64,000 nt of DNA from NCBI GenBank assembly GCA_029265905.1, contig JAJUGR010000004.1, positions 95,955 to 159,954 on the forward strand, given 5' to 3'. Each line of letters opens with the position of its first letter. The stretch's first letter is position 1. Both the position numbers and the translations under genes were made by a program. Shown here piece by piece: positions 43,447 to 52,086 of this stretch. This stretch comes from Sporomusaceae bacterium (GTDB lineage Bacteria > Bacillota > Negativicutes > Acidaminococcales > JAJUGR01). Under the pieces are notes generated by a model, which worked only from the letters and a program-made list of their open reading frames with translations, was not told where the DNA came from and searched no databases.

Positions 43447-44559
43447 CTACTCCTGACTCGGCATATCTTCCAGAACTACGCTCCAGGTCTTGATATCACC
43501 GTTTCGATTCACATCCATCTGCACCTTCTGGCCGATCCGCAGCGTATCGAGCACGGAGCGCAAGTCAGCGACGCTCTGCACCGGCGTGCCGCCGACGGAC
43601 AAGATCACGTCGCCCACTGCCAGCCCCGCCTTCGCCGCCGGACCGCCGTTAAAGACTTTCGCCACGTACACGCCGCTTTCCAGCTGCAGGTCGTAGCCGT
43701 AGCGGGCTGCCGTCTGTCGGTCGATCAAGCCAACGCCCAAGTAAGCCCGTTCCACCCGGCCTTTTTCAATCAGCGATTGCAAAATTGGCTTGGCCGCATT
43801 GATAGGAATAGCAAAGCCGATTCCCTCGACGCCGGACACGGCAATTTTCGCGCTGTTGATGCCGATGACCAGGCCGTCGGCATTGACCAGGGCGCCGCCG
43901 GAGTTGCCGGGGTTGATCGCCGCGTCGGTCTGGATCAGGCGAAAGCGCCGGTCGCCCACATCAATCGAGCGGTTCAGCGCGCTGATCACGCCGGCCGTCA
44001 CGCTCCCCCGGAATTCGAGCCCCAAGGGGTTGCCGATCGCAATGGCCGGCTCGCCGACCAAAATACCGTCGGAGTCGCCGAGTTTCGCCGCCGGCAGCTT
44101 ATCGCCGTCGATTTTCACGACCGCCAAATCCGTAGCGGAGTCGACGCCCAGGACGCGGCCCTTGAAGCTGCGCCCGTCCGATAGGCTGACGATCAATTCC
44201 TGTGCATCGGCCACGACGTGAAAGTTCGTCGCAATGTAGCCCTGGCTGTCAAACAGCACGCCGGAGCCGGTGCCTTTTTCCACCACGACAACGCGATTGA
44301 ACATGTCGCGCGCATAGGCCTTGTTCGTGATGCCGACCACCGCCGGCCCGACCGCCTGCGCCGCTTTGACGATCGGCGTATTGCGTGCCTCCGAAACGCT
44401 CTGCGTAGCGTTCACGGCCTGCAGGGCCGCCGAAGGCGATCCGCCCGCGGGCGTTTTTTTCTGGTTAGAATCCAGGCTGCAGCCGAGTACCAGCATTGCT
44501 CCGATCAAAATACCCGCCAACAAGGTCGTCGCTTGCGGTAAAATCCGTTTGATCTTCAT
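43447..44559 (-). CDS. htrA: HtrA/DegP-like trypsin-type serine protease with one PDZ domain, probable lipoprotein
   Basis: An envelope protease of 370 residues. The N-terminus has a hydrophobic segment ending in LVLGC (C27), a lipobox, so the protein is probably lipid-anchored. The protease domain (about 65-255) holds the triad H114 (TNFHVV), D144 (ATDLAVVKI) and S220 (NPGNSGGAL). One PDZ domain follows (about 265-365, GGPAAKAGLAVGDVILSVGG). It degrades or refolds damaged exported proteins. The start has GGAAGGAG 9 bases upstream, a site that lies inside the end of the preceding MBL gene; the two genes overlap by 95 bases. Confidence 0.95.
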   Translation of the reverse strand: MKIKRILPQATTLLAGILIGAMLVLGCSLDSNQKKTPAGGSPSAALQAVNATQSVSEARNTPIVKAAQAVGPAVVGITNKAYARDMFNRVVVVEKGTGSGVLFDSQGYIATNFHVVADAQELIVSLSDGRSFKGRVLGVDSATDLAVVKIDGDKLPAAKLGDSDGILVGEPAIAIGNPLGLEFRGSVTAGVISALNRSIDVGDRRFRLIQTDAAINPGNSGGALVNADGLVIGINSAKIAVSGVEGIGFAIPINAAKPILQSLIEKGRVERAYLGVGLIDRQTAARYGYDLQLESGVYVAKVFNGGPAAKAGLAVGDVILSVGGTPVQSVADLRSVLDTLRIGQKVQMDVNRNGDIKTWSVVLEDMPSQE

Positions 44560-45352
44560 CCGTCAACTCTCCTTCCGAGCAGTTCGTCACGCGCCGCTCC
44601 TGGCTGGTTACAAACAGCCGGACCGATGGCAAGCGCCCGGCCGTATCGAGCACGTCGCGAACGGTATTGAACGCCAGGTTTGGCGTGTTGTTTTCATGGC
44701 TCAAGTGGGCGAGAAACACGTCCATCGACGGTTTGGGCGGTAATTTCGCCAGCGTCCAGGCCGCATCCGCGTTGGATAAGTGGCCGCGATTGCTCAAAAT
44801 GCGCTGTTGCAGCATCCGCGGATAAGGACCGTTTTTCAGCATGTTCACGTCATGGTTGGATTCCAGGATGACCACGTCCGCGTCGGCCAAGGCCGCCCGC
44901 ACCGTTTCTGTGACAAACCCGACGTCAGTTGCGACCGTGCACTTGGCCCCGTTATTGGTCAAAACAAAGCCGACCGGATCAGCCGCATCGTGAGGAATAG
45001 AAAAGGGATCAACCGTCAGTTCGCCCAGCCGCACTGTCTCCGGCAGGATACGGCAGCAGACCGGCTCGATTTCGCGACGGCAGGCCAGGCCGTACCAGGT
45101 CGCTTCTTTGGCATAGACCGGCACGCCGTACTTGCGGCAAAAAACCGGCAAGCCCGCCACATGGTCGCGGTGTTCGTGCGTAATCAAGATGCCGGACAAG
45201 TCGGCGGGCTTGACCCCGATCTCAGCCAGCCCGCTTGCAATGCGCCGGGCGCTGATGCCCGCATCTATCAGCAGACCGGTGCCGCCGGACTGTATGTAGA
45301 TGGCATTTCCTTTGCTGCCGCTGGCCAGCACGTGAACTTGAAACTTGCTCAT
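44465..45352 (-). CDS. walJ: WalJ/YycJ-type metallo-beta-lactamase fold hydrolase
   Basis: A 295-residue hydrolase related to YycJ/WalJ, which in Firmicutes sits between the WalRK system and HtrA and links cell wall or DNA replication to division. Motifs: VLASGSKGNAIYI and LLIDAGISARRI at the start, ITHEHRDHVAGL (HxHxDH) near 57-68, FSIPHDAADPVGF near 117, ATDVGF near 139 and LESNHDVNML near 160. The last 30 or so residues (after LFVTSQ) extend beyond the usual 260-265 and overlap htrA out of frame. The ATG overlaps the deoC stop by 4 bases. No walRK genes are in view. Confidence 0.92.
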   Translation of the reverse strand: MSKFQVHVLASGSKGNAIYIQSGGTGLLIDAGISARRIASGLAEIGVKPADLSGILITHEHRDHVAGLPVFCRKYGVPVYAKEATWYGLACRREIEPVCCRILPETVRLGELTVDPFSIPHDAADPVGFVLTNNGAKCTVATDVGFVTETVRAALADADVVILESNHDVNMLKNGPYPRMLQQRILSNRGHLSNADAAWTLAKLPPKPSMDVFLAHLSHENNTPNLAFNTVRDVLDTAGRLPSVRLFVTSQERRVTNCSEGELTDEDQTDFTASDDLVGGYFDRSNAGTRLQPGF

Positions 45353-46005
45353 GCATCCCCCTTGGCCAAGGCCGGTCCGGCGCTGGTGCCGATCCGCGTC
45401 GCGCCCGCTTCAATCAGGGCCAGCGCCTGCTGGCGCGTGCGGATGCCGCCTGAGGCCTTGATGCCGATTTTCCCGTTCGCAACGGCGGCCAGCAAGCGGA
45501 CGTCCTCCACCGTCGCCCCGCCGCCGGCAAACCCGGTCGAGGTTTTGACAAACGCGGCGCCGCCGTCGATGACCGCCTGGCAGGCCCGCCGTTTTTCCGC
45601 TTCCGTTAGCAAAACTGTCTCGATAATCACCTTGACCGGCTGCGGCGCGGCACTCTGCACAACCAGCTTGATTTCCTCCGTCACTGCATCCCACTGTCCG
45701 TTTTTGGCAGCCGCCATATTCATTACCATGTCCACTTCGTCAGCGTGGTCTTCCACCGCCAACCGCGCTTCCAGCGCCTTGGCCGCCGCCACAGAGGTGC
45801 CGAGCGGAAACCCAACCACCGTCACTACTTTTACCCCTTTGCCGCGCAGCAAATTCGCCGCCAGCGGCACATAAACGGGCGCAACGCAAACAGCGTGCAG
45901 TGAAGCAAGCGCCGCTTCATTGCACAGGTTCATGATATCGTTAACCGTCGCCTCAGGACGCAACAGCGTGTGTTCAATCATCTTGTTGATGCTTATAATC
46001 GCCAC
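45349..46005 (-). CDS. deoC: Deoxyribose-phosphate aldolase
   Basis: DeoC splits 2-deoxyribose 5-phosphate into acetaldehyde and glyceraldehyde 3-phosphate. The 218-residue barrel has IEHTLLRPEAT near 10-20, VCVAPVYV near 39, VVGFPLGTS near 62, DEVDMVMNM near 88, the second Lys KVIIET near 125, the Schiff-base Lys in VKTSTGF near 154 and IKASGGIRT near 181. The start is unclear: the GTG at 46005 touches its GGGAG site, and an ATT six bases on is better spaced. It is translationally coupled to walJ. Confidence 0.95.
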   Translation of the reverse strand: MAIISINKMIEHTLLRPEATVNDIMNLCNEAALASLHAVCVAPVYVPLAANLLRGKGVKVVTVVGFPLGTSVAAAKALEARLAVEDHADEVDMVMNMAAAKNGQWDAVTEEIKLVVQSAAPQPVKVIIETVLLTEAEKRRACQAVIDGGAAFVKTSTGFAGGGATVEDVRLLAAVANGKIGIKASGGIRTRQQALALIEAGATRIGTSAGPALAKGDA

Positions 46006-46052
46006 TCCCTTTCAACAACACTACTACTCATTATATAGCACAATGGCCGGAG

Positions 46053-46102
46053 AAAAAACCATAGAGCCTTTCCAACCCCGCAGTCGAGGCTGAAAAGGCT
46101 CT
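46053..46102 (-). terminator. Terminator after the PerR-like gene
   Basis: AGAGCCTTTTCA and TGGAAAGGCTCT arms, one mismatch, followed on the minus strand by ATGGTTTTTT. Confidence 0.75.
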
Positions 46103-46111
46103 TATTTTCAT

Positions 46112-46546
46112 TTACTGGTCATTTTTTGCACCCTCGCGCTGGCAGGCGGGACAAACGCCGTAAAAATAGAACTGATGTCCGCGCAAATCGTATCCGGTCG
46201 AATCGCCAACCGTTTGGTAAAACGAGCCCCATTCGACTGGGTCGACGTCGTCGACGCGCTGGCAGGCCAGACAGCGAATATGGGGGTGGTTCGAGGTGTC
46301 TGCGTCATAACGGAAGCTGTCTTCGCCGGTGTTCAAAATCTGAACTAAGTTAAGCTCCCGCAGGATTTCAATTGTTTTATAAACGGTGGCCAGGCTCATC
46401 GTCGGATAATGAGGCTGCAACTCATTAAAGAGCATCTCCGCGCTCGGGTGTGCTTTCGTCGCGGCCAGCGCACTGTAAATGGCCAGCCGTTGCGGCGTCA
46501 CCTTGAAACCGTTCTCCCGCAGCATCGCGGTAATATCTCTTTCCAC
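46112..46546 (-). CDS. perR: Fur-family repressor, PerR-like
   Basis: A 144-residue Fur-family metalloregulator. Helix-turn-helix region with VTPQRLAIYSALAATKAHPSAEMLF and TMSLATVYKTIEIL (about 16-65), then the metal-binding dimer domain with HPHIRC near 87-92 and two zinc CxxC pairs (CLAC and CPAC). His in TKAHP, HPH and the Asp run VDDVD match the regulatory metal ligands of PerR, a peroxide sensor, better than those of Fur or Zur. The start is GTG at 46546 with AGGGA 7 bases upstream. Targets such as rubrerythrin or catalase are not in the window. Confidence 0.88.
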   Translation of the reverse strand: MERDITAMLRENGFKVTPQRLAIYSALAATKAHPSAEMLFNELQPHYPTMSLATVYKTIEILRELNLVQILNTGEDSFRYDADTSNHPHIRCLACQRVDDVDPVEWGSFYQTVGDSTGYDLRGHQFYFYGVCPACQREGAKNDQ

Positions 46547-46685
46547 TTCTTCTTCCCTGCTTCTATTTGTTAATGCCTAACCTTAACAGAAAATATTTTT
46601 CCCTTACTGTCACTATTCTACCTGAAAGGAAAATCCCTTGTCAAGTTTCCGCCTTTTGCGGGGAAGGAGGCCTGCGCAGCCGTCC

Positions 46686-48299
46686 TTACTCGAACATGAG
46701 CAGCAGCGGGTAATGCGGCTGGCCGCCTGAATAAACCTCGACCTCCAGCGCAGGATGCGCGGCCCGCACGGCGGCCGCCAGCGCTTCGGCCTCCACTTTT
46801 GTCAGCGCACAACCGTAGTAGAGGCTGAGCAGCTCGGCCGTTTTCGGCCGTTCGCGCTTGACCAGGTCCAGCAGCAATTGTTCGCAGGACTGGCCGACCA
46901 GCACAATCTTGCCGTCGGAAAGGCCAAGGTAGTCGCCGGTCCGCACGGTCAGGCCGCCCGCGACGCTGTCGCGCACTGCTATGCTGACGGCAGCCTCGTG
47001 GACGCCGGCAATGCGCGCCTCCATCGCCGCCCGGTTTTCGGCCAGCGAGCGCTCCTTGTTGAACGCAACCAGCGCCGCCATGCCTTGGGCCGCGTTCGTC
47101 GTTGGCAGCACCTCGACCCGGTCGCCAAGCAGTTTTTTCACCTGTCCGGCGGCGAGGATGATGTTCTTGTTGTTGGGCAAGATAAAGTAATGCGCCGCCC
47201 GGCCGTTTTCGATAATCCGGATGAACTCCTCCACGGGCGGATTCATCGACTGTCCGCCGTGCACGATTTCATCCGCCCCCAGGCTCGTCATAATCCTGGC
47301 CAGTCCATCTCCGGCCGCCACCGCCAAGATGCCGATCCCCGTTTTTTCCTCCGTCTGGCCAAGCTGCATCTGCTCGGCCATGTTGTCCACCTTCACCTGC
47401 TGCAGACTGCCCCAGGCTTGGGCGGCATCGATGACCAGCCCCGGCCGGTCCGTATGGAGATGGATTTTCAGGGTATCGCCGGCGCCGGCCACAATGAGCG
47501 AATCCCCTAATGCGGCGAGCTGCTTGCGCACCGCCGCTTCCTGCCACCCTTTCCCTTTCACCACCAGTTCCGTGCAGTAAGGATACTGCATCGCCAGGGA
47601 CGCCGCGGCCATCACTTTTTGCTGCACCGGCGCCGCCGGCAAATCCAGCGGCCGTGCTTCGCCCGTCAGCCCCGCCAGGCAGCCTTCCAGGAAAACCAGA
47701 AGCCCCATGCCGCCGGCATCAACGACGCCGGCGGCCTTCAGCGCCGGCAACAGGTCGGGCGTATGGGCCAGCTCAATTTTACCCGCCGCCAAAGAGGCCT
47801 GTAAAATTTGTGCAAACGGCTCCCGCCGGCGCACCGACAGATAAGCCCCCTTGGAGATCGCCCTGGCCACCGTCAAAATGGTACCCTCCACGGGCTTGGC
47901 CACGGAGCGGTAAGCATAAAGAATGCCGTACTGAAACGCCTTGCCCATTTCGGTCGTGGTCGCCGTCTCTTTGCCCACCAGGCCGCGTCCAATGCCGCGC
48001 AACAGTTGTGACAAAATGACGCCCGAGTTACCGCGCGCCCCAAGCAAGGCACTTTCCGCCGCCAGCGTCCCCACCTCGCCGATCGTCAGTCCGGTCGAAG
48101 GCTGCAGGCGCCTGGCGACGGCGGTCATGGTCTGGAGCATGTTGGTGCCCGTATCGCCATCGGGCACCGGAAAAACATTCAGGTCATTGATCATTTGGTA
48201 TTGCTCGGAAAAGGCCTGATACGCCCCCAGCAACATGCGCCGCAGCTCATCGCCGGTGATGCGCGGTTTTTCCACCATCTCCACCACTTCCTCACTCAT
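46686..48299 (-). CDS. fakA: Fatty acid kinase ATP-binding subunit FakA (DAK2 domain protein)
   Basis: FakA phosphorylates fatty acids held by FakB, feeding exogenous or recycled acyl chains to phospholipid synthesis. The 537-residue protein has the DAK2/DhaL nucleotide site INDLNVFPVPDGDTGTNM near 38-55 and LLGARGNSGVILSQLLRG near 85-102, then the middle and C-terminal FakB-interacting domains with KVDNMAEQM near 303 and YFILPNNKNIILAA near 365. Its ATG overlaps the stop of the DegV gene by 4 bases, so kinase and acyl-binding subunit are made together. Confidence 0.93.
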   Translation of the reverse strand: MSEEVVEMVEKPRITGDELRRMLLGAYQAFSEQYQMINDLNVFPVPDGDTGTNMLQTMTAVARRLQPSTGLTIGEVGTLAAESALLGARGNSGVILSQLLRGIGRGLVGKETATTTEMGKAFQYGILYAYRSVAKPVEGTILTVARAISKGAYLSVRRREPFAQILQASLAAGKIELAHTPDLLPALKAAGVVDAGGMGLLVFLEGCLAGLTGEARPLDLPAAPVQQKVMAAASLAMQYPYCTELVVKGKGWQEAAVRKQLAALGDSLIVAGAGDTLKIHLHTDRPGLVIDAAQAWGSLQQVKVDNMAEQMQLGQTEEKTGIGILAVAAGDGLARIMTSLGADEIVHGGQSMNPPVEEFIRIIENGRAAHYFILPNNKNIILAAGQVKKLLGDRVEVLPTTNAAQGMAALVAFNKERSLAENRAAMEARIAGVHEAAVSIAVRDSVAGGLTVRTGDYLGLSDGKIVLVGQSCEQLLLDLVKRERPKTAELLSLYYGCALTKVEAEALAAAVRAAHPALEVEVYSGGQPHYPLLLMFE

Positions 48300-49126
48300 G
48301 ACTTCACCATGTAGGTAACGCCGACAAGCCCCGGTCCCAGGTGCGCGCCCAGCACGCTGCCGCCGCTGGCGACGCCGACCGGCAAATCGGGCAGCAGCTC
48401 GGCCAGCAAGCTGCGCAGCTTTTGTGCGTCTTCTTTTGCTTCAATTTCCACGACGGTCGCGCATTCCGGCGCATCGGCCGCGACCGCCTCCGCCAAACGG
48501 CGCAACGAACGTTCCCGCGTCCGCACCTTGTCCAGCACCGCCACCTTGCCCCGCTCCAAATAGAGCACCGGCTTAATCTGCAGCAGCGTGCCGATCAACG
48601 CAGCGGCTCCGCCGATGCGGCCGCCCTTATGCAGGTATTCCAGCGTCGACGGGGTAAACACCGCCCTGGTCCGCCCCGCCCGCGCCCGCGTTCTTTTTTC
48701 CGTCTCATCCAGGCTGCAGCCGGCGGCAATATCGGCCAGCGCCGCTTCCGCCAGCTGCGTCAAGCCGGCCGCCGTCGTTCTGGAATCAACCACGCGGACG
48801 TGAGCCGCGCCCAACCGGTTGGCGGCCGCCATCGCCCCTTGCACCGTGCCGCTGAGCTCGCCGTCGATCGCAATCACCAACGCCTCGTCGCCGGCCTCAA
48901 CAATGGGGCGCAAGACCCGCTCAAACTCGGCCGGCGAGGGCTGGGAGGTTTTCGCCATCAAGCCGGTGGCGGCAACGCGCGCAAACAGCGCCGCCAGCGG
49001 CAGTTCGCCGTCTTGCCAGACGTCGCTCCCGTGGCTGACGCTCAAATAAACCAGCGACAAGTTGGGCGTGTTTTTTATCTGTTCGGCGGTCAAGCCGGAC
49101 GTGCTGTCGGTAATAACGTGAATCAT
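48296..49126 (-). CDS. fakB: DegV-family fatty-acid-binding protein FakB
   Basis: A 276-residue DegV protein. It has VITDSTSGLTAEQ at the start, TSQPSPAEFERVL near 62-74 (the loop with Thr-Ser that binds the fatty acid head), VVDSRTTAAGL near 112 and STLEYLHKGGRIGG near 152-165. DegV proteins hold a fatty acid or acyl phosphate for FakA and PlsX/PlsY. Start is the ATG at 49126 with AGGAGG 7 bases upstream rather than the longer ORF. It overlaps fakA by 4 bases. Confidence 0.94.
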   Translation of the reverse strand: MIHVITDSTSGLTAEQIKNTPNLSLVYLSVSHGSDVWQDGELPLAALFARVAATGLMAKTSQPSPAEFERVLRPIVEAGDEALVIAIDGELSGTVQGAMAAANRLGAAHVRVVDSRTTAAGLTQLAEAALADIAAGCSLDETEKRTRARAGRTRAVFTPSTLEYLHKGGRIGGAAALIGTLLQIKPVLYLERGKVAVLDKVRTRERSLRRLAEAVAADAPECATVVEIEAKEDAQKLRSLLAELLPDLPVGVASGGSVLGAHLGPGLVGVTYMVKS

Positions 49127-49296
49127 CAAGGCGCCTCCTGCCATAAATCCTCTTTCTTTTATTGTAGCAGACCCACCCCCGTTTCACCACCGGCGCGGCG
49201 GCGCCGCATTTTTACGCGGGAGAAGGAAAATTTGCCTTCAAGTCGAAGTGTAAAGGGATGATTTGAAACGATAAATTGGCAAAAAAGGAGCCTGTC

Positions 49297-51435
49297 ATGC
49301 AAAAGCAACCCTTATTCGCACTCGACATCGGCACCCGCAGCGTCGTCGGCCTAGTGGCGGAACCGGCCGGCGACAAACTGAACATATTGGCCTTTGAGCG
49401 TCAGGAGCACCAGACGCGCGCCATGCTGGACGGCCAGATCCACGACGTGCCGCAGGTGGCGGCGGTCTTGAAAGCCGTCAAGGAAAAGCTGGAGGCGAAA
49501 GTCGGACCGCTGAAGCGGGTCGCCGTCGCGGCCGCCGGCCGCGCCCTGCTGACGTTGCGCATCAACTCGGACCTCGATGTCAGCGCGCAGCCGGTTCTGG
49601 ACCGGGAAACGGAGCGCACGCTGGAGCTGGCCGCCATCCAATCGGCCCAGGTCAAGTTGGCCAAGCAGCAAGATTTGCCTGATCCGACGGGTTATTATTG
49701 CGTCGGCTACAGCGTTGTCGCCTTCATGCTCGACGGCACGCGCATGGGGCGGCTGATCGGCCAAAAGGGCAAAAAGGCGGAGATCGAGCTGATCGCCACA
49801 TTTTTGCCGCGCCAGGTCATCGACTCCATGCAGTCCGCACTGAAGGAGGCCGGGCTCGAAATGTCTACGCTGACGCTCGAACCGATCGCCGCCATCAACG
49901 TCCTGATCCCGCCCACGATGCGCCACCTGAACTTGGCTTTGGTTGACGTGGGCGCGGGGACGTCAGACGTCGCCCTGACGGCGGAAGGCTCGGTCGTTGG
50001 TTATGGCATGGTCCCCTGCGCCGGTGACGAGGTGACTGAGGCTTTGTCGCAAGCCTACCTTCTCGACTTCAACGTCGCCGAGAAATTAAAACGCCAGCTG
50101 CACGGCAAGACGCGCAAGCTGACGGTCAAGGACGTCCTCGGCGGTTCGCAGAAAATCGATTCCGCCACGCTCTTGGCCAGCATTGTCCCGACGGTAAACG
50201 AGCTGGCTGAGCTCATTGCCCGGGAAATCAACTCGCTCAACCAAACCCCGCCCCAAGCCGTTTTATTAGTGGGCGGCGGCGCCCTGACGCCCGGACTGCC
50301 GGAAGCGGTAGCAAGCAAATTCGCCCTGCCGCCGGGCCGGGTTGCCGTCCGGCTGCCGGAAGCCGGCCGCGACTTCGTTTCCCTGCCGAAAGAACTCATC
50401 GCGCCAGATGCGATCACGCCCTTGGGCATTTTGCGAATCGCCGGCGGAGAATCGCTGCACTTTGTCGGCGTCACGGTCAACGGACAGTCGCTGCGCCTCT
50501 TCAACCTCGGCAAACTGACGGTCGCTGACGCCCTGCTCGTCAGCGGCATCGACATCAAGACCCTGCGCGGCAAACCCGGCCTGGGCCTGACCGTCACCTT
50601 AAACGGCCGCACGCAATTCATCGCCGGCAGCCACGGCGCGCCCGGCTCGATTGAACGAAACGGCCGGCCGGCGACCCTGGAGACGCCGCTGGAGGAAGGC
50701 GACGCCTTGACCGTCAAGCGCGGCTCGAACGGCCTAACCCCCATCGTCACGGCCAGCGACTTGGCCGACCTGTCCACGGTGGTTACCGCGACACTCAACG
50801 GCAAGACGATCGCACTGCCGCCGACCGTGCGGATTAACGGCGTCCTTCAGCCCGGCCATACGCGCCTTGCCGACCGGGATACGGTCGAGGTGTCGTTCCC
50901 GAAAGCAGTTGGCGATCTGCTCGCCGCCGGCGAAATGGCGGCAACAGAGCGCTTTTGCTATGAGCTAAACGGCGAACCGCTGGAGATTGAGCAGCCAGTC
51001 GTCGTGTTCGCCAACGGGCGACCGGCCAAGCTGTCTGATCCGCTGCCGCCCAACGCCGACATCCGCACCTCGCCGCCGGAGCCGCCGACCTTGACAGAAC
51101 TGTTGGCCCTGGATACGACGACGCTGGTCCGCGCCAAGGTTTCCTTCGAAGGCAAAACGGTCGAGCTGGACACGGTCTACCAAACGCTGACCGTCAACGG
51201 CAAGCCGGCGGCGCCCGGCGACCGGCCGCCGCGCGGCGCCGCCATCGTCCATCAGATTACGGCCCGGCGTCCCATCGTCAGCGACGTGCTGCTGGCCGCC
51301 CACTTTGACCCGCAGCAGCAGATTCCGCCCGGATCGCACTGCCAATTGCTGGTCAACGATATTCCGGCCGAGTTCACCACCCCCGTCAAGACGGGCGACG
51401 TGGTCACGCTGCGGCTATCACCGACCCTGGATTAA
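49297..51435 (+). CDS. FtsA-like actin-fold ATPase with repetitive C-terminal half
   Basis: A 712-residue protein, much longer than FtsA (about 420). Residues 1-345 are FtsA/PilM-like: phosphate-1 LFALDIGTRSVVGLV (6-20), an SHS2 insertion (about 60-190), phosphate-2 LALVDVGAGTSDVAL (about 208-222), and adenosine motif VLLVGGGALTPGL (about 323-335). From about 385 to 712 come repeated short modules, each with a beta strand, an NGK/NGQ/NGR turn and a GD/GDxV ending (for example ATLNGKTIALPPTV, LTVNGKPAAPGDR, LLVNDIPAEFTTPVKTGDVV), like small beta-grasp (ThiS-like) folds. No C-terminal membrane helix is seen. Start ATG has AAAAAAGGAG 6 bases upstream. Role unknown. Confidence 0.85.
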   Translation: MQKQPLFALDIGTRSVVGLVAEPAGDKLNILAFERQEHQTRAMLDGQIHDVPQVAAVLKAVKEKLEAKVGPLKRVAVAAAGRALLTLRINSDLDVSAQPVLDRETERTLELAAIQSAQVKLAKQQDLPDPTGYYCVGYSVVAFMLDGTRMGRLIGQKGKKAEIELIATFLPRQVIDSMQSALKEAGLEMSTLTLEPIAAINVLIPPTMRHLNLALVDVGAGTSDVALTAEGSVVGYGMVPCAGDEVTEALSQAYLLDFNVAEKLKRQLHGKTRKLTVKDVLGGSQKIDSATLLASIVPTVNELAELIAREINSLNQTPPQAVLLVGGGALTPGLPEAVASKFALPPGRVAVRLPEAGRDFVSLPKELIAPDAITPLGILRIAGGESLHFVGVTVNGQSLRLFNLGKLTVADALLVSGIDIKTLRGKPGLGLTVTLNGRTQFIAGSHGAPGSIERNGRPATLETPLEEGDALTVKRGSNGLTPIVTASDLADLSTVVTATLNGKTIALPPTVRINGVLQPGHTRLADRDTVEVSFPKAVGDLLAAGEMAATERFCYELNGEPLEIEQPVVVFANGRPAKLSDPLPPNADIRTSPPEPPTLTELLALDTTTLVRAKVSFEGKTVELDTVYQTLTVNGKPAAPGDRPPRGAAIVHQITARRPIVSDVLLAAHFDPQQQIPPGSHCQLLVNDIPAEFTTPVKTGDVVTLRLSPTLD

Positions 51436-51474
51436 AAAGAGGCTTCCGCATCGCATGATGCGGAAGCCTCTTTT
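51434..51474. terminator. Bidirectional terminator between the FtsA-like and carbonic anhydrase genes
   Basis: AAAAGAGGCTTCCGCATC and its complement around GCAT, with T/A runs on both flanks. Confidence 0.92.
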
Positions 51475-51486
51475 GCTATTGCCAGC

Positions 51487-52035
51487 TTAAACTATTTTTT
51501 CGCCGCCGTACGTTTCACCGCCGGCATCCGGCAGCAGCCCATAGCGGACCGTCCAAAGCGTCTTGTATTTGACCGCCTGCGCATGGATCTGGCTCAAGTC
51601 CTCGCCCAGCGTTTTGACAACCTTGCCCGGCATGCCCGTCACCAGCGAATAGGGGGGCACGATCGTCCCCTTCGTGACAACGGCGCCCGCCGCAACGATG
51701 CTGCCGCGGCCTATCACCGCCCCGTCCAGGATCGTCGCTCCCATGCCGATCAGAACATGATCCTCTATCGTGCAGGCATGGATTGTAGCGTTGTGGCCGA
51801 TGGTCACAAAATCGCCGATAACCGTGGCATGGCTGTCGGACACATGCACGACGCTGTTGTCCTGCACGTTGGAGTAGCGGCCGATTTCAATGCGGTTGAC
51901 GTCGCCGCGCGCCACCACGCCAAACCATACGCTGCTGAATTCCTTCATTTCCACCTTGCCGATAACGCTTGCCGTTTCGGCGACAAAGCTCTTGGAGTCC
52001 AGGTTCGGGCGGATGCCCTCAAAAGTCATGATCAT
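51487..52035 (-). CDS. Gamma-class carbonic anhydrase family protein
   Basis: A 182-residue left-handed beta-helix protein of hexapeptide repeats. ARGDVNRIEIGRYSNVQDNSVVHV near 42-65, IGDFVTIGHNATIHACTI near 72-89 and VLIGMGATILDGAVIG near 93-108 contain the metal His residues (HV, GHNATIH) of gamma carbonic anhydrases. Many members, such as YrdA and CaiE relatives, have unproven activity. Start is the ATG at 52035 with GAGGGG 9 bases upstream; an in-frame ATG two codons later is possible. Confidence 0.9.
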   Translation of the reverse strand: MIMTFEGIRPNLDSKSFVAETASVIGKVEMKEFSSVWFGVVARGDVNRIEIGRYSNVQDNSVVHVSDSHATVIGDFVTIGHNATIHACTIEDHVLIGMGATILDGAVIGRGSIVAAGAVVTKGTIVPPYSLVTGMPGKVVKTLGEDLSQIHAQAVKYKTLWTVRYGLLPDAGGETYGGEKIV

Positions 52036-52086
52036 CAACAATCACCCCTCTTGCCTTATTATATCACACTGTTTCACTCGGGAAAA

